This document shows positions 1 to 8,309 of a stretch of DNA of 48,552 nucleotides, piece after piece; the first letter of the stretch is position 1, and every line of letters begins with the position of its first letter. Origin of the DNA: Acidimicrobiales bacterium (GTDB lineage Bacteria > Actinomycetota > Acidimicrobiia > Acidimicrobiales > Poriferisodalaceae); assembly GCA_009843525.1 (NCBI GenBank), contig VYDH01000024.1:1-48552 (forward strand), read 5' to 3'. Made by a program: the position numbers and the translations under genes. The notes beneath the pieces were generated by a model, which saw only the letters and a list, made by a program, of their open reading frames with translations, was not told where the DNA came from and made no database searches.

Positions 1-430
1 GCCGAAACTACAGGTCCCCTTGGCCTGTCCCCTGTGTGTGGTCCTGTCGAAGGGGAAGGGGAATTATGGGACGAGTCGTTCTTTGCTCGTGGCGAGATGG
101 GTGAAGAAGTCGCGTTCTTGATACTCGATGAGCCATGCCCCCAAAGATGCAGTGGTGCGTTCTTCGTCGCTCACAGGCGCTCGCTTGTCAGGCGGTCCGC
201 TCGACATCGTCGGCGCAAGCCCGCAGCCATGCAGCGAGCTCAGCCGCATCGAGAGCACCGGGTTCACTTTGGCGCAGCCCGATCACGGCGACGATCGGAT
301 GGGTGCCAGAAGCACGCACGTGCAGCATGTCGAGCGTGTCGAACACCAGGCCGTCGATCAGTGCCCAGCGCGTAGGAATTGCTGTATGCGCTCATCTCGG
401 ACAACGCCGCACCTGAACGGTCGATCCGTC
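1..430. other. No confident gene; two short minus-strand open frames
   Basis: Nothing here could be assigned to a family. On the minus strand, downstream of the kinase gene, a frame is open from 391 down to a TGA at 188-190. It could start at GTG 346 and would give about 52 residues with a plausible Ala/Leu-rich helix near its end. A second frame from ATG 207 to TAA 64 overlaps it by 20 bases and gives 47 residues. They may be two tiny genes, one frameshifted gene, or chance in high-GC DNA. Confidence 0.3.
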
Positions 431-2857
431 TCAGTCGGCGTCACGCTCCGCGACGCCGTCCGCGCTGTCGTCTGGATCGCCGTCCGTGTCATCGCTCTCA
501 GGCGCTTCAGCGGCCATGCGGTAGCCGACCCCGGACTCGGTGAGGATGTAGGTGGGATCATCGGCAGCATCGCTCAGCTTGCGCCGTAGCCGTTTGACCA
601 CTTCGCGCACCAGCCATGGCTCCCCGATCCGTTCCGGGCCCCAGACGCGTCGCAGCAGCACGTCGTGGGTCAGCACCCGTCCGGCATTGACGGCCAGCTC
701 ATAGAGCAGCGAGTATTCCGTCGGCGTCAACGCCACCGGCTGCTCGGCCAGATTCACGCGGCGCTCAGCGTGATTGATGCTCAGCTCCCGGACCGAGACG
801 GTGTCGGCTGGCCCGGCTCGCCGACGCAGGGCCGCTCTGATTCTCGCGGCCAGCTCGGTCTGGGAGAACGGCTTGACCATGTAGTCGGCCGCCCCCATGT
901 CGAGCGCATTGGCGATGACGTCGTCCTGACCGTAGATCGACAGGAAGATGACCGGCACGTCGGCTGCCGTCTGGATGTCCTGCATCAGCTCGATCCCGTC
1001 GGTCTGCGGCAGCATCAGGTCCAACAGCACCAGATCGGGATTCTCAGCATCCAAGAGGTGGGGCACGTCTTTGGGGTTGCCGGTCACGACGGGCGAATAG
1101 CCCGTCTTGACCAAGGCGTCGCGGATGTAGCGGAGCGCATCGGGGTCGTCGTCTACGGCCAAGATGCACTCTGGGGCCGCATCTGGCCGGCGGGTGCCGC
1201 GAGACGAGGAGGAGAAGACCGATGACGCGGCCGATTCCTCGATCGTAGGAATCGTGAAGCTGAAGCGCGCACCCCTGCCCAGCCCATCGCTCTCGGCCCA
1301 GATCCGCCCGCCCTGAGCTTCCACGATCCCCTTGCAAATGGCGAGGCCGAGGCCCGATCCGGGAATGCTGCCCTTGCCGCCGCTGCCCTCGGTGCGGGAG
1401 AACTTGCGGAACAGGTGCGGCAGCAGATCCGCTGCGATGCCCCGTCCTTGGTCGAGGACGGTGACGGCAACGTGGTTGTCACCGAGCATGGCTTGCACCT
1501 CGATCACCGAGCCTCCGGGCGAGTGCTTGGCCGCGTTGGAGAGCAGGTTGGCGAGCACCTGCACCGTGCGGCCCCGATCAGCGATGACCAGCGGCAGATC
1601 CGACTCCAGCTCGATGTGCAGATCGCCCTGACCGTTGCTGCCCAGGAACCTGCTCTTCGCCTCGTCCACCAGCAGGTACAGGTCGCACGGCTCCGGTACG
1701 ACGAGGAGCGAGCCCGTCTCGATGCGAGCCACGTCGAGCAGACCGCCGATCAGCTCGCGCATGTTGTCGCATTGGTCACGGATCATCCCGAAGAATCCGG
1801 TCATCTCGGCGAGATCCAGCTCTGGCGCCGACTCCAGCAGCGTGGCCACCGAGCCCTTGATGGTGGCGAGCGGCGCCCGCAGCTCGTGGCTCACCATGCC
1901 CAGGAACTCGGCGCGCATCCGCTCCATCTGCTCCAGCGGTGCCGTGTCCTGCAGAGTTGCCACGAAGGACTCGATGTCACCGGATTCTGAGCGGATCGGT
2001 GCGGCATTGACCAGAGCGGTGACGCTGCGGCCGTCGGGGACAAGCAGGGACACTTCCTCGGCGTACGCCGTTCCGCTAGCGCCGAGAAGCTCGATCAGCG
2101 ATGACTTCTCAAGTGGGAGTTCCTGCCCGTCGGCACGACGGCAGATCAGCACATCGAGAAGTTGTTCGGGCGACATCTCCGGGTCTCGCAGGCTGTCGAA
2201 CATCCTGATCGCTTCCCGGTTGATCGAAACCGGTGTGGCTGTCTTGGCGTCGAGGACGACGATGCCCACCGGCGAAATGTCGACCAGTGCCGCTAGGTCG
2301 TTCCGAGCCCGCTGCGCGCTGCGGTACTGGCGGGAGTTGGCGATCACCAAGGCTGCCTGCGCAGCGAACATGGCAAGGATCTCTTCGTCCTCGGAGGTGA
2401 ACTCCCGCGCTTGCTCATCGTGACCGACATAGTGACTGACATAGATCGTGCCCACGCTGACGCCGCCGTGACGGATCGGCAGCACCAGCATGGAAGTCGC
2501 CGCCACGGCCGGCCGGAAGTCGGGTATCGCCAGCGATCCCAAGAAGCCAGCTACGTCGGAAATCCTCAGCGGCTCATCGAGGCCTGAGAGGTAGTCGAAG
2601 AGCGATGCCGCCTCCGTCCCGTCCCACCGCTCGTCCCAGTCCAGTTCCGAGAGGATGACGGCAGTCGGCTCTCCGGCCTTGCCCGGGACGGTGATCGCCC
2701 CGTAGCGCGCATTCGTCAAGCTGCGAGCGCTGTCGATGATCTCCTGCAGCACAGTGTCGAAATCGAGGCTCTCGTTGATGCGCTGGCTGGCCTCGCTCAT
2801 CTGCTGCAACCGCTGCTGCGCTTGGGATTCCCGGTTCTGTTTGTCGGATTGAGCCAC
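431..2857 (-). CDS. Cytosolic sensor kinase fused to receiver and OmpR-type DNA-binding domain
   Basis: A complete two-component system appears to sit in one 808-residue protein. In order: a GAF-like sensor (about 25-180), a PAS-like domain (185-300), HisKA with the H-box MVSHELRAP and phospho-acceptor His324, HATPase with the N-box NLLSNAAKHSPGG and G-box GSGLGLAICKG, a receiver with acidic DDD near 570, phospho-acceptor Asp613 and Lys662, and an OmpR/KdpE-type winged helix (about 690-785, ending ESGVGYRM). No membrane segment is seen. I chose GTG 2857 because GGAGG lies 4 bases before it; an in-frame TTG at 2902 has AGGAG directly abutting and is less likely. Autophosphorylation and direct DNA binding by one polypeptide are inferred from the domains; the ligand is unknown. 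Confidence 0.9.
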   Translation of the reverse strand: MAQSDKQNRESQAQQRLQQMSEASQRINESLDFDTVLQEIIDSARSLTNARYGAITVPGKAGEPTAVILSELDWDERWDGTEAASLFDYLSGLDEPLRISDVAGFLGSLAIPDFRPAVAATSMLVLPIRHGGVSVGTIYVSHYVGHDEQAREFTSEDEEILAMFAAQAALVIANSRQYRSAQRARNDLAALVDISPVGIVVLDAKTATPVSINREAIRMFDSLRDPEMSPEQLLDVLICRRADGQELPLEKSSLIELLGASGTAYAEEVSLLVPDGRSVTALVNAAPIRSESGDIESFVATLQDTAPLEQMERMRAEFLGMVSHELRAPLATIKGSVATLLESAPELDLAEMTGFFGMIRDQCDNMRELIGGLLDVARIETGSLLVVPEPCDLYLLVDEAKSRFLGSNGQGDLHIELESDLPLVIADRGRTVQVLANLLSNAAKHSPGGSVIEVQAMLGDNHVAVTVLDQGRGIAADLLPHLFRKFSRTEGSGGKGSIPGSGLGLAICKGIVEAQGGRIWAESDGLGRGARFSFTIPTIEESAASSVFSSSSRGTRRPDAAPECILAVDDDPDALRYIRDALVKTGYSPVVTGNPKDVPHLLDAENPDLVLLDLMLPQTDGIELMQDIQTAADVPVIFLSIYGQDDVIANALDMGAADYMVKPFSQTELAARIRAALRRRAGPADTVSVRELSINHAERRVNLAEQPVALTPTEYSLLYELAVNAGRVLTHDVLLRRVWGPERIGEPWLVREVVKRLRRKLSDAADDPTYILTESGVGYRMAAEAPESDDTDGDPDDSADGVAERDAD

Positions 2858-3038
2858 GGTGCCTCCGTGAGGTGGGGATGCGTGAGCAGTAATATATGAC
2901 AACTCCTATGAACTTGTGATCATTTCACCCTCAGACCATATACCGAGCTCGCTACGGTACCTCTTCGCATGTGAAGAATTTCCTCTGCCTCTCCGGATCG
3001 GGGGGGGGTACAGGGCGAAGCGCCCGAGGAGGACGATC

Positions 3039-4025
3039 ATGAGAACCAAGCGAACGCTCGCAGCAGTCGCGAGCATGCTGCTGGCGGCGGGGCTGCTGGC
3101 TGTGGTGGCGGCGCCGGCGAGCGCCGCGCAGACGATCAGCTTCGGCGACACGCCGGCCGGGTGGACCGTCCACGACGGCGAGCCGGATCGCAACGTCGGC
3201 AAGGTGTCGGCGTCGGGGATCAAGAACCCGAAGAACATTCGCTACAGCCTCGACGGTCCCGCAGGGTTCGCCATCACGCCGCGCGGCGGCAGGGTCAGCT
3301 ACGACGGGACCGCCCTCGACGGCGACTCGACGAGCGTGACGATCACCGCCTCGCACCGCCGAGGCAAGGTCGAGCCGGCGCGCATGATCGTGCCCATCGC
3401 CGTCCACCGTCACGCCGTCGAGCCCGATTCCGGCGCCTCCGACCCGCAGGGCAACCGGCCCGCTAAGCCCACCGCCGAGGCGTGCCCGGCGAGGCACAAC
3501 TACTACCTCGACGAGGGGAATCCCGGCGATCCGAAGTTCAATGGCTGGGTCTATGACTCCGCTGCTGGCAAATGGGTGCCCCACTGCCACTGGGTCAACA
3601 TGCCCGGCTTCAATCCGCACATGGGCACCGCCAACGAGAACAAGTACTGGCAGCGGCATACGCACTACTGCACGAACCCCAGCGGGCCGACCACCTACCG
3701 CGGCCACACGTTCGACCTGCCCCAAGACGGCGAGAAATATCAGGCCAGACACACTCACCTAATCGGCAACAGCCTCCACTACGAGAACGGCGACCGCTAC
3801 GAGACCAAGCCGCACCCGACCAAGCCCGGCGTCATCACCGGAACGTTCATCAAGGGCGACGGCTCGCCGACTGCGGGCCACGGCGGACTCTGCGACGAGA
3901 ACGGCGGCATGAGCATCGGCCGAGCCAACAGCCTGCTCGTCAAGAAGCGCTCGATTGACTGCGAGATCAAGGGCATTCGGGTCTATTGCTTCATCGACGG
4001 ATGGGAGGATCTCGTCAAGGGCTAG
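3039..4025 (+). CDS. Secreted His- and Cys-rich protein of unknown function
   Basis: A 328-residue protein with a clear Sec signal peptide: basic MRTKR, a hydrophobic Ala/Leu stretch and a likely cleavage after ASA near residue 31. Residues about 32-125 look like a beta-sandwich (Ig or cadherin-like) domain. The rest holds many His, Cys, Trp and Tyr residues, including HCHW, RHTHYC and RHTHL, which suggests metal binding or disulphide-linked surface structure. GAGGAGG at 3026-3032 lies 6 bases before ATG 3039 and decides the start over an upstream frame extension. It is divergent from the sensor kinase. I do not recognise the family; the metal idea is inference from composition only. Confidence 0.8.
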   Translation: MRTKRTLAAVASMLLAAGLLAVVAAPASAAQTISFGDTPAGWTVHDGEPDRNVGKVSASGIKNPKNIRYSLDGPAGFAITPRGGRVSYDGTALDGDSTSVTITASHRRGKVEPARMIVPIAVHRHAVEPDSGASDPQGNRPAKPTAEACPARHNYYLDEGNPGDPKFNGWVYDSAAGKWVPHCHWVNMPGFNPHMGTANENKYWQRHTHYCTNPSGPTTYRGHTFDLPQDGEKYQARHTHLIGNSLHYENGDRYETKPHPTKPGVITGTFIKGDGSPTAGHGGLCDENGGMSIGRANSLLVKKRSIDCEIKGIRVYCFIDGWEDLVKG

Positions 4026-4054
4026 GCCGCTCCCCAGCGCCCCTATACAGCGAC

Positions 4055-4084
4055 GAGGCCCCCGGCTCCCCGGCCGGGGGCCTC
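4055..4084 (+). terminator. Strong GC hairpin after the secreted-protein gene
   Basis: A perfect 12-bp stem (GAGGCCCCCGGC with its complement) and a 6-base loop start 30 bases after the stop codon. No T-run follows, so this is a terminator-like or transcript-stabilising hairpin rather than a textbook intrinsic terminator. Confidence 0.6.
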
Positions 4085-4195
4085 CCGCGTCCGGCCGTAG
4101 CGGCCGCCCGAGACGAGCCGTTCGTCCGACGCAGTCGGCAGAGGCCGGCTCAAACCTGACGAACGAGGACCGTCCCCCCACTCGCAGCATCCAGG

Positions 4196-4271
4196 TGGTG
4201 GACCGGGTGGGGATCGAACCCACGACCCAGCGATCATGGGTCGCCTGCTCTGACGACTGAGCTGCCGGTCC
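4196..4271 (-). tRNA. tRNA with CAU anticodon (Met or Ile2 type), atypical
   Basis: A 76-base cloverleaf can be drawn with the 3' CCA encoded. The acceptor stem is GGACCGG/CCGGTCC (7 perfect pairs), the D stem GCTC/GAGC, the anticodon stem GGCGA/TCGCT with loop CCCATGA, the variable loop GGGTC, and the T arm GTGGG-TTCGATC-CCCAC, with discriminator A73. The anticodon CAT is at 4236-4238. Three normally invariant positions differ: C8 instead of U8, U19 instead of G19, and C33 instead of U33. The first pair is G1-C72, so it is not a normal bacterial initiator. It may be a functional variant or a decaying copy. Confidence 0.8.
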
Positions 4272-4342
4272 GGGTGCACCGTGCAGCATCGCCTGGTAGA
4301 TGATGGTGCATCGTCGTATCGCACGACCGGGGGGAGGCTCGC

Positions 4343-5644
4343 ATGATCAGTGCCGATGAGAACCGACTCTTGACTGAGAGCGGCCCGGGGACCCCGGGCG
4401 GTGACGTGCTTCGCCGGTACTGGCAGCCGGCGGCGCTCACGGAGGAACTCGACAGCGAACGCCCGGTCGTCCCGGTTCGCTTGCTGGGCGAGGATCTCGT
4501 GCTGTTTCGCGACGATCGAGGCCGCCTGGGCATGATCGGGCGCCGGTGCCCCCACCGTGGTGTCGATCTGTCCTATGGCCGGGTGGAAGACGGCGGTCTG
4601 CGCTGCCCGTTTCATGGGTGGCTCTTCGATGTGACCGGTGCATGTCTCGAGACCCCAGCAGAGCCGCCGTCGTCGACGTTTCACACCAGGGTGTGCCAGG
4701 TCCACTACCAGGTCACCGAGTGCAACGGCATCGTGTGGGCGTTCCTGGGCGAGGGCGATCCGCCGGAGCTACCCGGCCTGGACTGTTTTGTCGCGCCGGG
4801 CCCGCAGGTGTTCGCGTTCAAGGGCATGTGGGGGTGCAACTGGCTGCAGGCGCACGAGGTCGGCATCGACCCGGCGCATGCCGCGTTCCTGCATCGCTTC
4901 CTCGGCGCGGAGGACGGTACCTACGGGCTGCAGTTCCGCGACACCATCGCGGACACCGACGTGACCGTCGCCGAGCTGATGCGGGAGGCCTCCGCGCCCG
5001 ACATCACCATCGAGCCCACCCCGTTCGGATTCCGGTTCCGGACGCTGCGCCGGTACCGGGACGAGTTCACCCATGTCCGGATCTCGAACTGCATCTTCCC
5101 CAACGCGATCACGATTGCGATGAGCCGGGAGATGAGCATCTTCCAGTGGCACGTGCCCATCGATGATCACCGCTGCTACTGGTATTCGATGTTCGTCAGC
5201 TACGGCGAACCCGTCGATGCCGAGGTGATGCGAGCCCAGCGCATCAGCCAGGTCACCCTGCCGGACTACCGCCCGATCGCCGACAAGTCGAACAGGTGGG
5301 GGTTCGATCCGGTCGAGCAGCGCGAGCGGACCTACACGGGCATGGGCGCCGACATCAATGTCCACGACCAGTGGGCGGTCGAGTCGCCCGGCCCGATCTT
5401 CGATCGCACTGCCGAGCACCTGAGCCCGACCGATGCCGGCATCCGCACCCATCGCCGCATGTTCTTGGCCGCTCTCCGCCAGCCCGACGCGGACACGCTC
5501 ATCGGTGCGGCCAACCCCGGCGGGCTCCGAGGCCCCGGCGCCATCGACGGCGTCACCACCGGCGACGACTTCGACGCCGCGTGGCGCGATCTCGAGACCA
5601 AGCGACGCGAGGCCTCCGGGTGGGCCCCCGCGCTGGCGGACTGA
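4343..5644 (+). CDS. Rieske non-haem iron oxygenase, alpha subunit
   Basis: A 433-residue aromatic ring-hydroxylating oxygenase component of the phthalate/phenoxybenzoate dioxygenase type. The Rieske cluster ligands are Cys69, His71, Cys88 and His91 (CPH ... CPFHGW). The mononuclear iron site reads HEVGIDPAHAAFLH, with Asp176 as electron bridge and His179 and His184 as ligands. GGAGG at 4333-4337 precedes ATG 4343. The glutamine-synthetase-like gene begins 3 bases after its stop, so the two are almost certainly co-transcribed. No ferredoxin or reductase partner is adjacent, so electrons must come from elsewhere. The substrate is not readable; the neighbour suggests an amine-bearing compound. 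Confidence 0.92.
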   Translation: MISADENRLLTESGPGTPGGDVLRRYWQPAALTEELDSERPVVPVRLLGEDLVLFRDDRGRLGMIGRRCPHRGVDLSYGRVEDGGLRCPFHGWLFDVTGACLETPAEPPSSTFHTRVCQVHYQVTECNGIVWAFLGEGDPPELPGLDCFVAPGPQVFAFKGMWGCNWLQAHEVGIDPAHAAFLHRFLGAEDGTYGLQFRDTIADTDVTVAELMREASAPDITIEPTPFGFRFRTLRRYRDEFTHVRISNCIFPNAITIAMSREMSIFQWHVPIDDHRCYWYSMFVSYGEPVDAEVMRAQRISQVTLPDYRPIADKSNRWGFDPVEQRERTYTGMGADINVHDQWAVESPGPIFDRTAEHLSPTDAGIRTHRRMFLAALRQPDADTLIGAANPGGLRGPGAIDGVTTGDDFDAAWRDLETKRREASGWAPALAD

Positions 5645-5647
5645 CCG

Positions 5648-7054
5648 ATGCCCGACACCTCGAAGCCCGAAGACCGCTGGGATGGGGACTGGGCCGACGC
5701 CGCGGCGGCAGCCGAGGACCAGGTCCGCGACAAGGGGCTGCGAAGCGTTCGGGTCTCGTTCGCCGACCAGCACGGGCGCCTGCACGGCAAGGTGCTCGAT
5801 GCGGCGCAGATCCCCGGCGCACTGCGCGACGGCGTCTCGTTCCCGGGTTCGTTGCTCACCAAGGACACCGGCCAGCACTACGCATTCAAGATCTGGGAGC
5901 CCGACGGCGGCCCGACGCTTGCCTCGGTGATGGGGGCGCGCGACATGGTCATGGTGCCGGACCCCACCACGTTCCGCGTGCTGCCGTGGCTCGACGGGAC
6001 GGGGTGGCTGCTGAGCGACCTGTACAGCGTCGAGGGCGCTCCGGTCGAGCTGTCGACGCGCCGCATCTGCGCTCAGGCGCACCAGCGGTTGGCCGATCGC
6101 GGGCTACGGCTCCGGGCCGGCCTCGAGATGGAATTCCACCTCTACCGCGTCGACGAGTCTTCCGGAGACCACCAGCTCACCCACCGGGGCTGGGACCTGC
6201 TGGCTGAGAACTTCTCCGATCAGATCGAGCCGCTGCTCGAGCCGATCCAGCGCAACCTCTCGGCGCTGGGACTGCCGCCGAGGACCATGGAGGTCGAGCA
6301 CGGTCCCAGCCAGGTCGAGCTCACCTTCCCTCCCGCCGACGGCATCGAACTGGCAGATCAGGCGGTCCTGATCCGCGCCGCCGTCAAGCAGATCGCGAGG
6401 CGGCACGGCCTGCATGCAACGTTCATGGCCAGGCCTGCACTTGGCGACGCCTTCCCGAGCGGCTGGCACCTCCATCAGTCGGTTATCGGCATCGACGACG
6501 GCCGTAACCGGTTCGCGCCGACGGTCCCCGGCGACACGCTCTCGGCGACGGCGGGGCACTATCTCGCCGGGCTCCTCGACCACGCTGCCGAGTCCTGCCT
6601 GCTCACCACGCCGACCGTCACCGGCTACAAGCGCTACCGGCCCCACAGCATCGCCCCCGACCGGATCGTGTGGAGCCGCCAGCACCGCGGCGCCATGCTG
6701 CGAGTCATCGACGAGCCCCCGGGTCCCGCGACCAGGATCGAGAACCGAGCCGGCGACCCCGCTGCAAATCCCTACCTCTACCTCACGTCGCAGATCCTCT
6801 CGGGGCTCGACGGCATGGAGGCGAAGCTCGAGGCGCCGCCCCCCAGCGAGACGCCGTACGAGGCCGAGGCGGGGCCGCTGCTGCCTCGCACCCTCGGCGA
6901 TGCCATCGACGCGTTCGATCGCAGCAGCTTCTACCGCGACACGCTCGGCGACGAGATCGTCGACTACCTCGTCACCCTCAAGCGGTCCGAGTGGGCACGG
7001 TTCAACGCAGCCGTGACCGACTGGGAACAACGCGAGTACTACGACACCTTCTAG
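5648..7054 (+). CDS. Glutamine synthetase-like gamma-glutamyl ligase
   Basis: A 468-residue protein of the glutamine synthetase fold. Visible landmarks are the N-terminal beta-grasp region (VRVSFADQHGRLHGK), the metal-binding acidic motif LEMEF (Glu160, Glu162), EHGPSQVELTF (Glu217, Glu224), the GWHLHQS motif that replaces the family's GxGxHxH region, and the RIENRAGDPAANPYLY segment near 363-379. I see no adenylylation-loop Tyr motif typical of GlnA-I, which favours a catabolic ligase of the PuuA/IpuC/AtdA1 type that joins glutamate to an amine using ATP. It is coupled to the Rieske oxygenase upstream (3-base gap). The amine substrate is inferred from context only. Confidence 0.85.
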   Translation: MPDTSKPEDRWDGDWADAAAAAEDQVRDKGLRSVRVSFADQHGRLHGKVLDAAQIPGALRDGVSFPGSLLTKDTGQHYAFKIWEPDGGPTLASVMGARDMVMVPDPTTFRVLPWLDGTGWLLSDLYSVEGAPVELSTRRICAQAHQRLADRGLRLRAGLEMEFHLYRVDESSGDHQLTHRGWDLLAENFSDQIEPLLEPIQRNLSALGLPPRTMEVEHGPSQVELTFPPADGIELADQAVLIRAAVKQIARRHGLHATFMARPALGDAFPSGWHLHQSVIGIDDGRNRFAPTVPGDTLSATAGHYLAGLLDHAAESCLLTTPTVTGYKRYRPHSIAPDRIVWSRQHRGAMLRVIDEPPGPATRIENRAGDPAANPYLYLTSQILSGLDGMEAKLEAPPPSETPYEAEAGPLLPRTLGDAIDAFDRSSFYRDTLGDEIVDYLVTLKRSEWARFNAAVTDWEQREYYDTF

Positions 7055-7085
7055 CCGCAGCAGTCAGAATTGCGGCGGGGCGCGG

Positions 7086-7190
7086 TCAACCTCGGGCCTC
7101 CCGGATGAGGCGTGAGAGCAGCTCGGGACGCATCGGCTTGGTGTTGACGTTGACGTTGAGATCGGCCAGAACGTCGGCGACGGTAGCGCC
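7086..7190 (-). pseudogene. 3'-terminal remnant of a second CoxL-type gene
   Basis: Reading down from about 7190 to a TGA at 7086-7088 the minus strand encodes VADVLADLNVNVNTKP, then MRPELLSRLIREARG and stop. The intact CoxL gene ending at 11489 finishes VADALADLEVNVNTKP then LRPALLSRLIREASG. The match ends abruptly upstream (above about 7190) and no further CoxL sequence follows; instead an AT-rich stretch and the toxin-antitoxin pair begin. This is a truncated paralogue, probably cut off by insertion or deletion. Confidence 0.85.
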
Positions 7191-7256
7191 AGCTCGAGGC
7201 CGTCGAGTCTGTTCATCTCGCGTTGTGTGACGCTCAGATAATTTATCTTTGATATA

Positions 7257-7279
7257 TTATTTACGGTGTCTGTAAATAA
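7257..7279. promoter_or_regulatory. Palindromic operator over the antitoxin promoter
   Basis: An 8-bp perfect inverted repeat, TTATTTAC-N7-GTAAATAA, spans the start of the antitoxin gene. TATTAT at 7255-7260 is a good -10 box 5 bases before GTG 7266. The overlap of palindrome, -10 and start fits autorepression by the AbiEi-type protein. The surrounding AT-rich sequence stands out from the GC-rich neighbours. Confidence 0.65.
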
Positions 7280-8309
7280 AGGTATAAGCATAAATATAGG
7301 AATGGAGCTTGAAGCCGAAGTTCTTCGGATCTTGCGCGACATCCCAGAACTAAGGGTCCAAACGGATCGAGCCGCAGTTCGCGGTGCCGATGCTGTCATC
7401 CGTGGTGCGGGAACGCAGACCCCGATTGCGGTCGAGGTCAAGGCCCGTGTCAACGCCGCCAATGTTCACCAGATCATCCATCACGCACAGGACGCTTCGA
7501 TGCCGGTGGTCGTCATTGCGCGGGAGATGACCGAAGGCGCACGCGAGGCACTCGCCGCGCAGGGCGTCGGGACGATCGACGGACTCGGCAACATCCGCCT
7601 GGAGCTGCCCGGGCTGCTGGTGCGAGTTGACGGCACAGCGCCGCGACCGCGCACCAAGACTCGGGCGACGCTGTCGGGCAAGTCCAGTCTCGTTGCGCAG
7701 GCAATGCTCCTCGACTCGGGGAGGTCGTGGCATGTCGCCGATCTGGCTGAGCACGCGGGCGTCTCTCCGGCACTCGCGCATCGAGTGCTGCAGCGCCTTG
7801 GCGACTTGGAGATCGTGGCATCCCAGGGTGCCGGACCGTCCAAACGACGACGTCTCGTCGAGCCTTCCGCTCTGTTCGACCTGTGGGTCGAGGAGCACCG
7901 TGACCGCAGCCGGCGATACCCCGCGTTCATGCTGGCCTCCACCACTGACGACTTGGCAGCGACGGTGTGTCGCAATCTCGAGTCCGCTGGCGTCACCTAC
8001 GCCCTGACAGGCGCTGCGGCGATCGCACGCGTCGCTCCGATCCTCACCAGCATCCCCGTCGTCGAAGTGTGGCTCGAGGGGATCGCCGACCCGGCAACTG
8101 TGTGCGAAGAAATCGGAGCTGACCAAGTCACGTCGGGACCTAACGTCGTGCTTCAGCAGGAACGCGACGACGTTCCTTTGGCTTACCGGACTCAAAGAGA
8201 TGGCGTCTGGCTCGTCAATGTGTGTCGTCTGTATATCGATGTGAGACGAGATCCTCAACGAGGATCAGAGCAGGCAGATCATCTGCGACGCGAAGCGATC
8301 GGCTTCTGA
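7266..8309 (+). CDS. AbiEi-like antitoxin/transcriptional regulator of a type IV TA pair
   Basis: A 347-residue protein. Residues about 15-125 carry a small alpha/beta domain with PIAVEVKAR, a pattern seen in the endonuclease-like fold. A winged helix follows (about 130-200, ADLAEHAGVSPALAHRVLQRLGDL), then a C-terminal domain (205-347) with YALTGAAAIARV, as in AbiEi-type antitoxins. The next gene starts at the overlapping ATG in TGATG, so the two are translationally coupled, and it encodes an AbiEii-like nucleotidyltransferase. The start is either GTG 7266 (leaderless behind TATTAT) or ATG 7302, which has AGGA directly abutting. The role follows from pairing and domain order. Confidence 0.75.
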   Translation: MSVNKGISINIGMELEAEVLRILRDIPELRVQTDRAAVRGADAVIRGAGTQTPIAVEVKARVNAANVHQIIHHAQDASMPVVVIAREMTEGAREALAAQGVGTIDGLGNIRLELPGLLVRVDGTAPRPRTKTRATLSGKSSLVAQAMLLDSGRSWHVADLAEHAGVSPALAHRVLQRLGDLEIVASQGAGPSKRRRLVEPSALFDLWVEEHRDRSRRYPAFMLASTTDDLAATVCRNLESAGVTYALTGAAAIARVAPILTSIPVVEVWLEGIADPATVCEEIGADQVTSGPNVVLQQERDDVPLAYRTQRDGVWLVNVCRLYIDVRRDPQRGSEQADHLRREAIGF

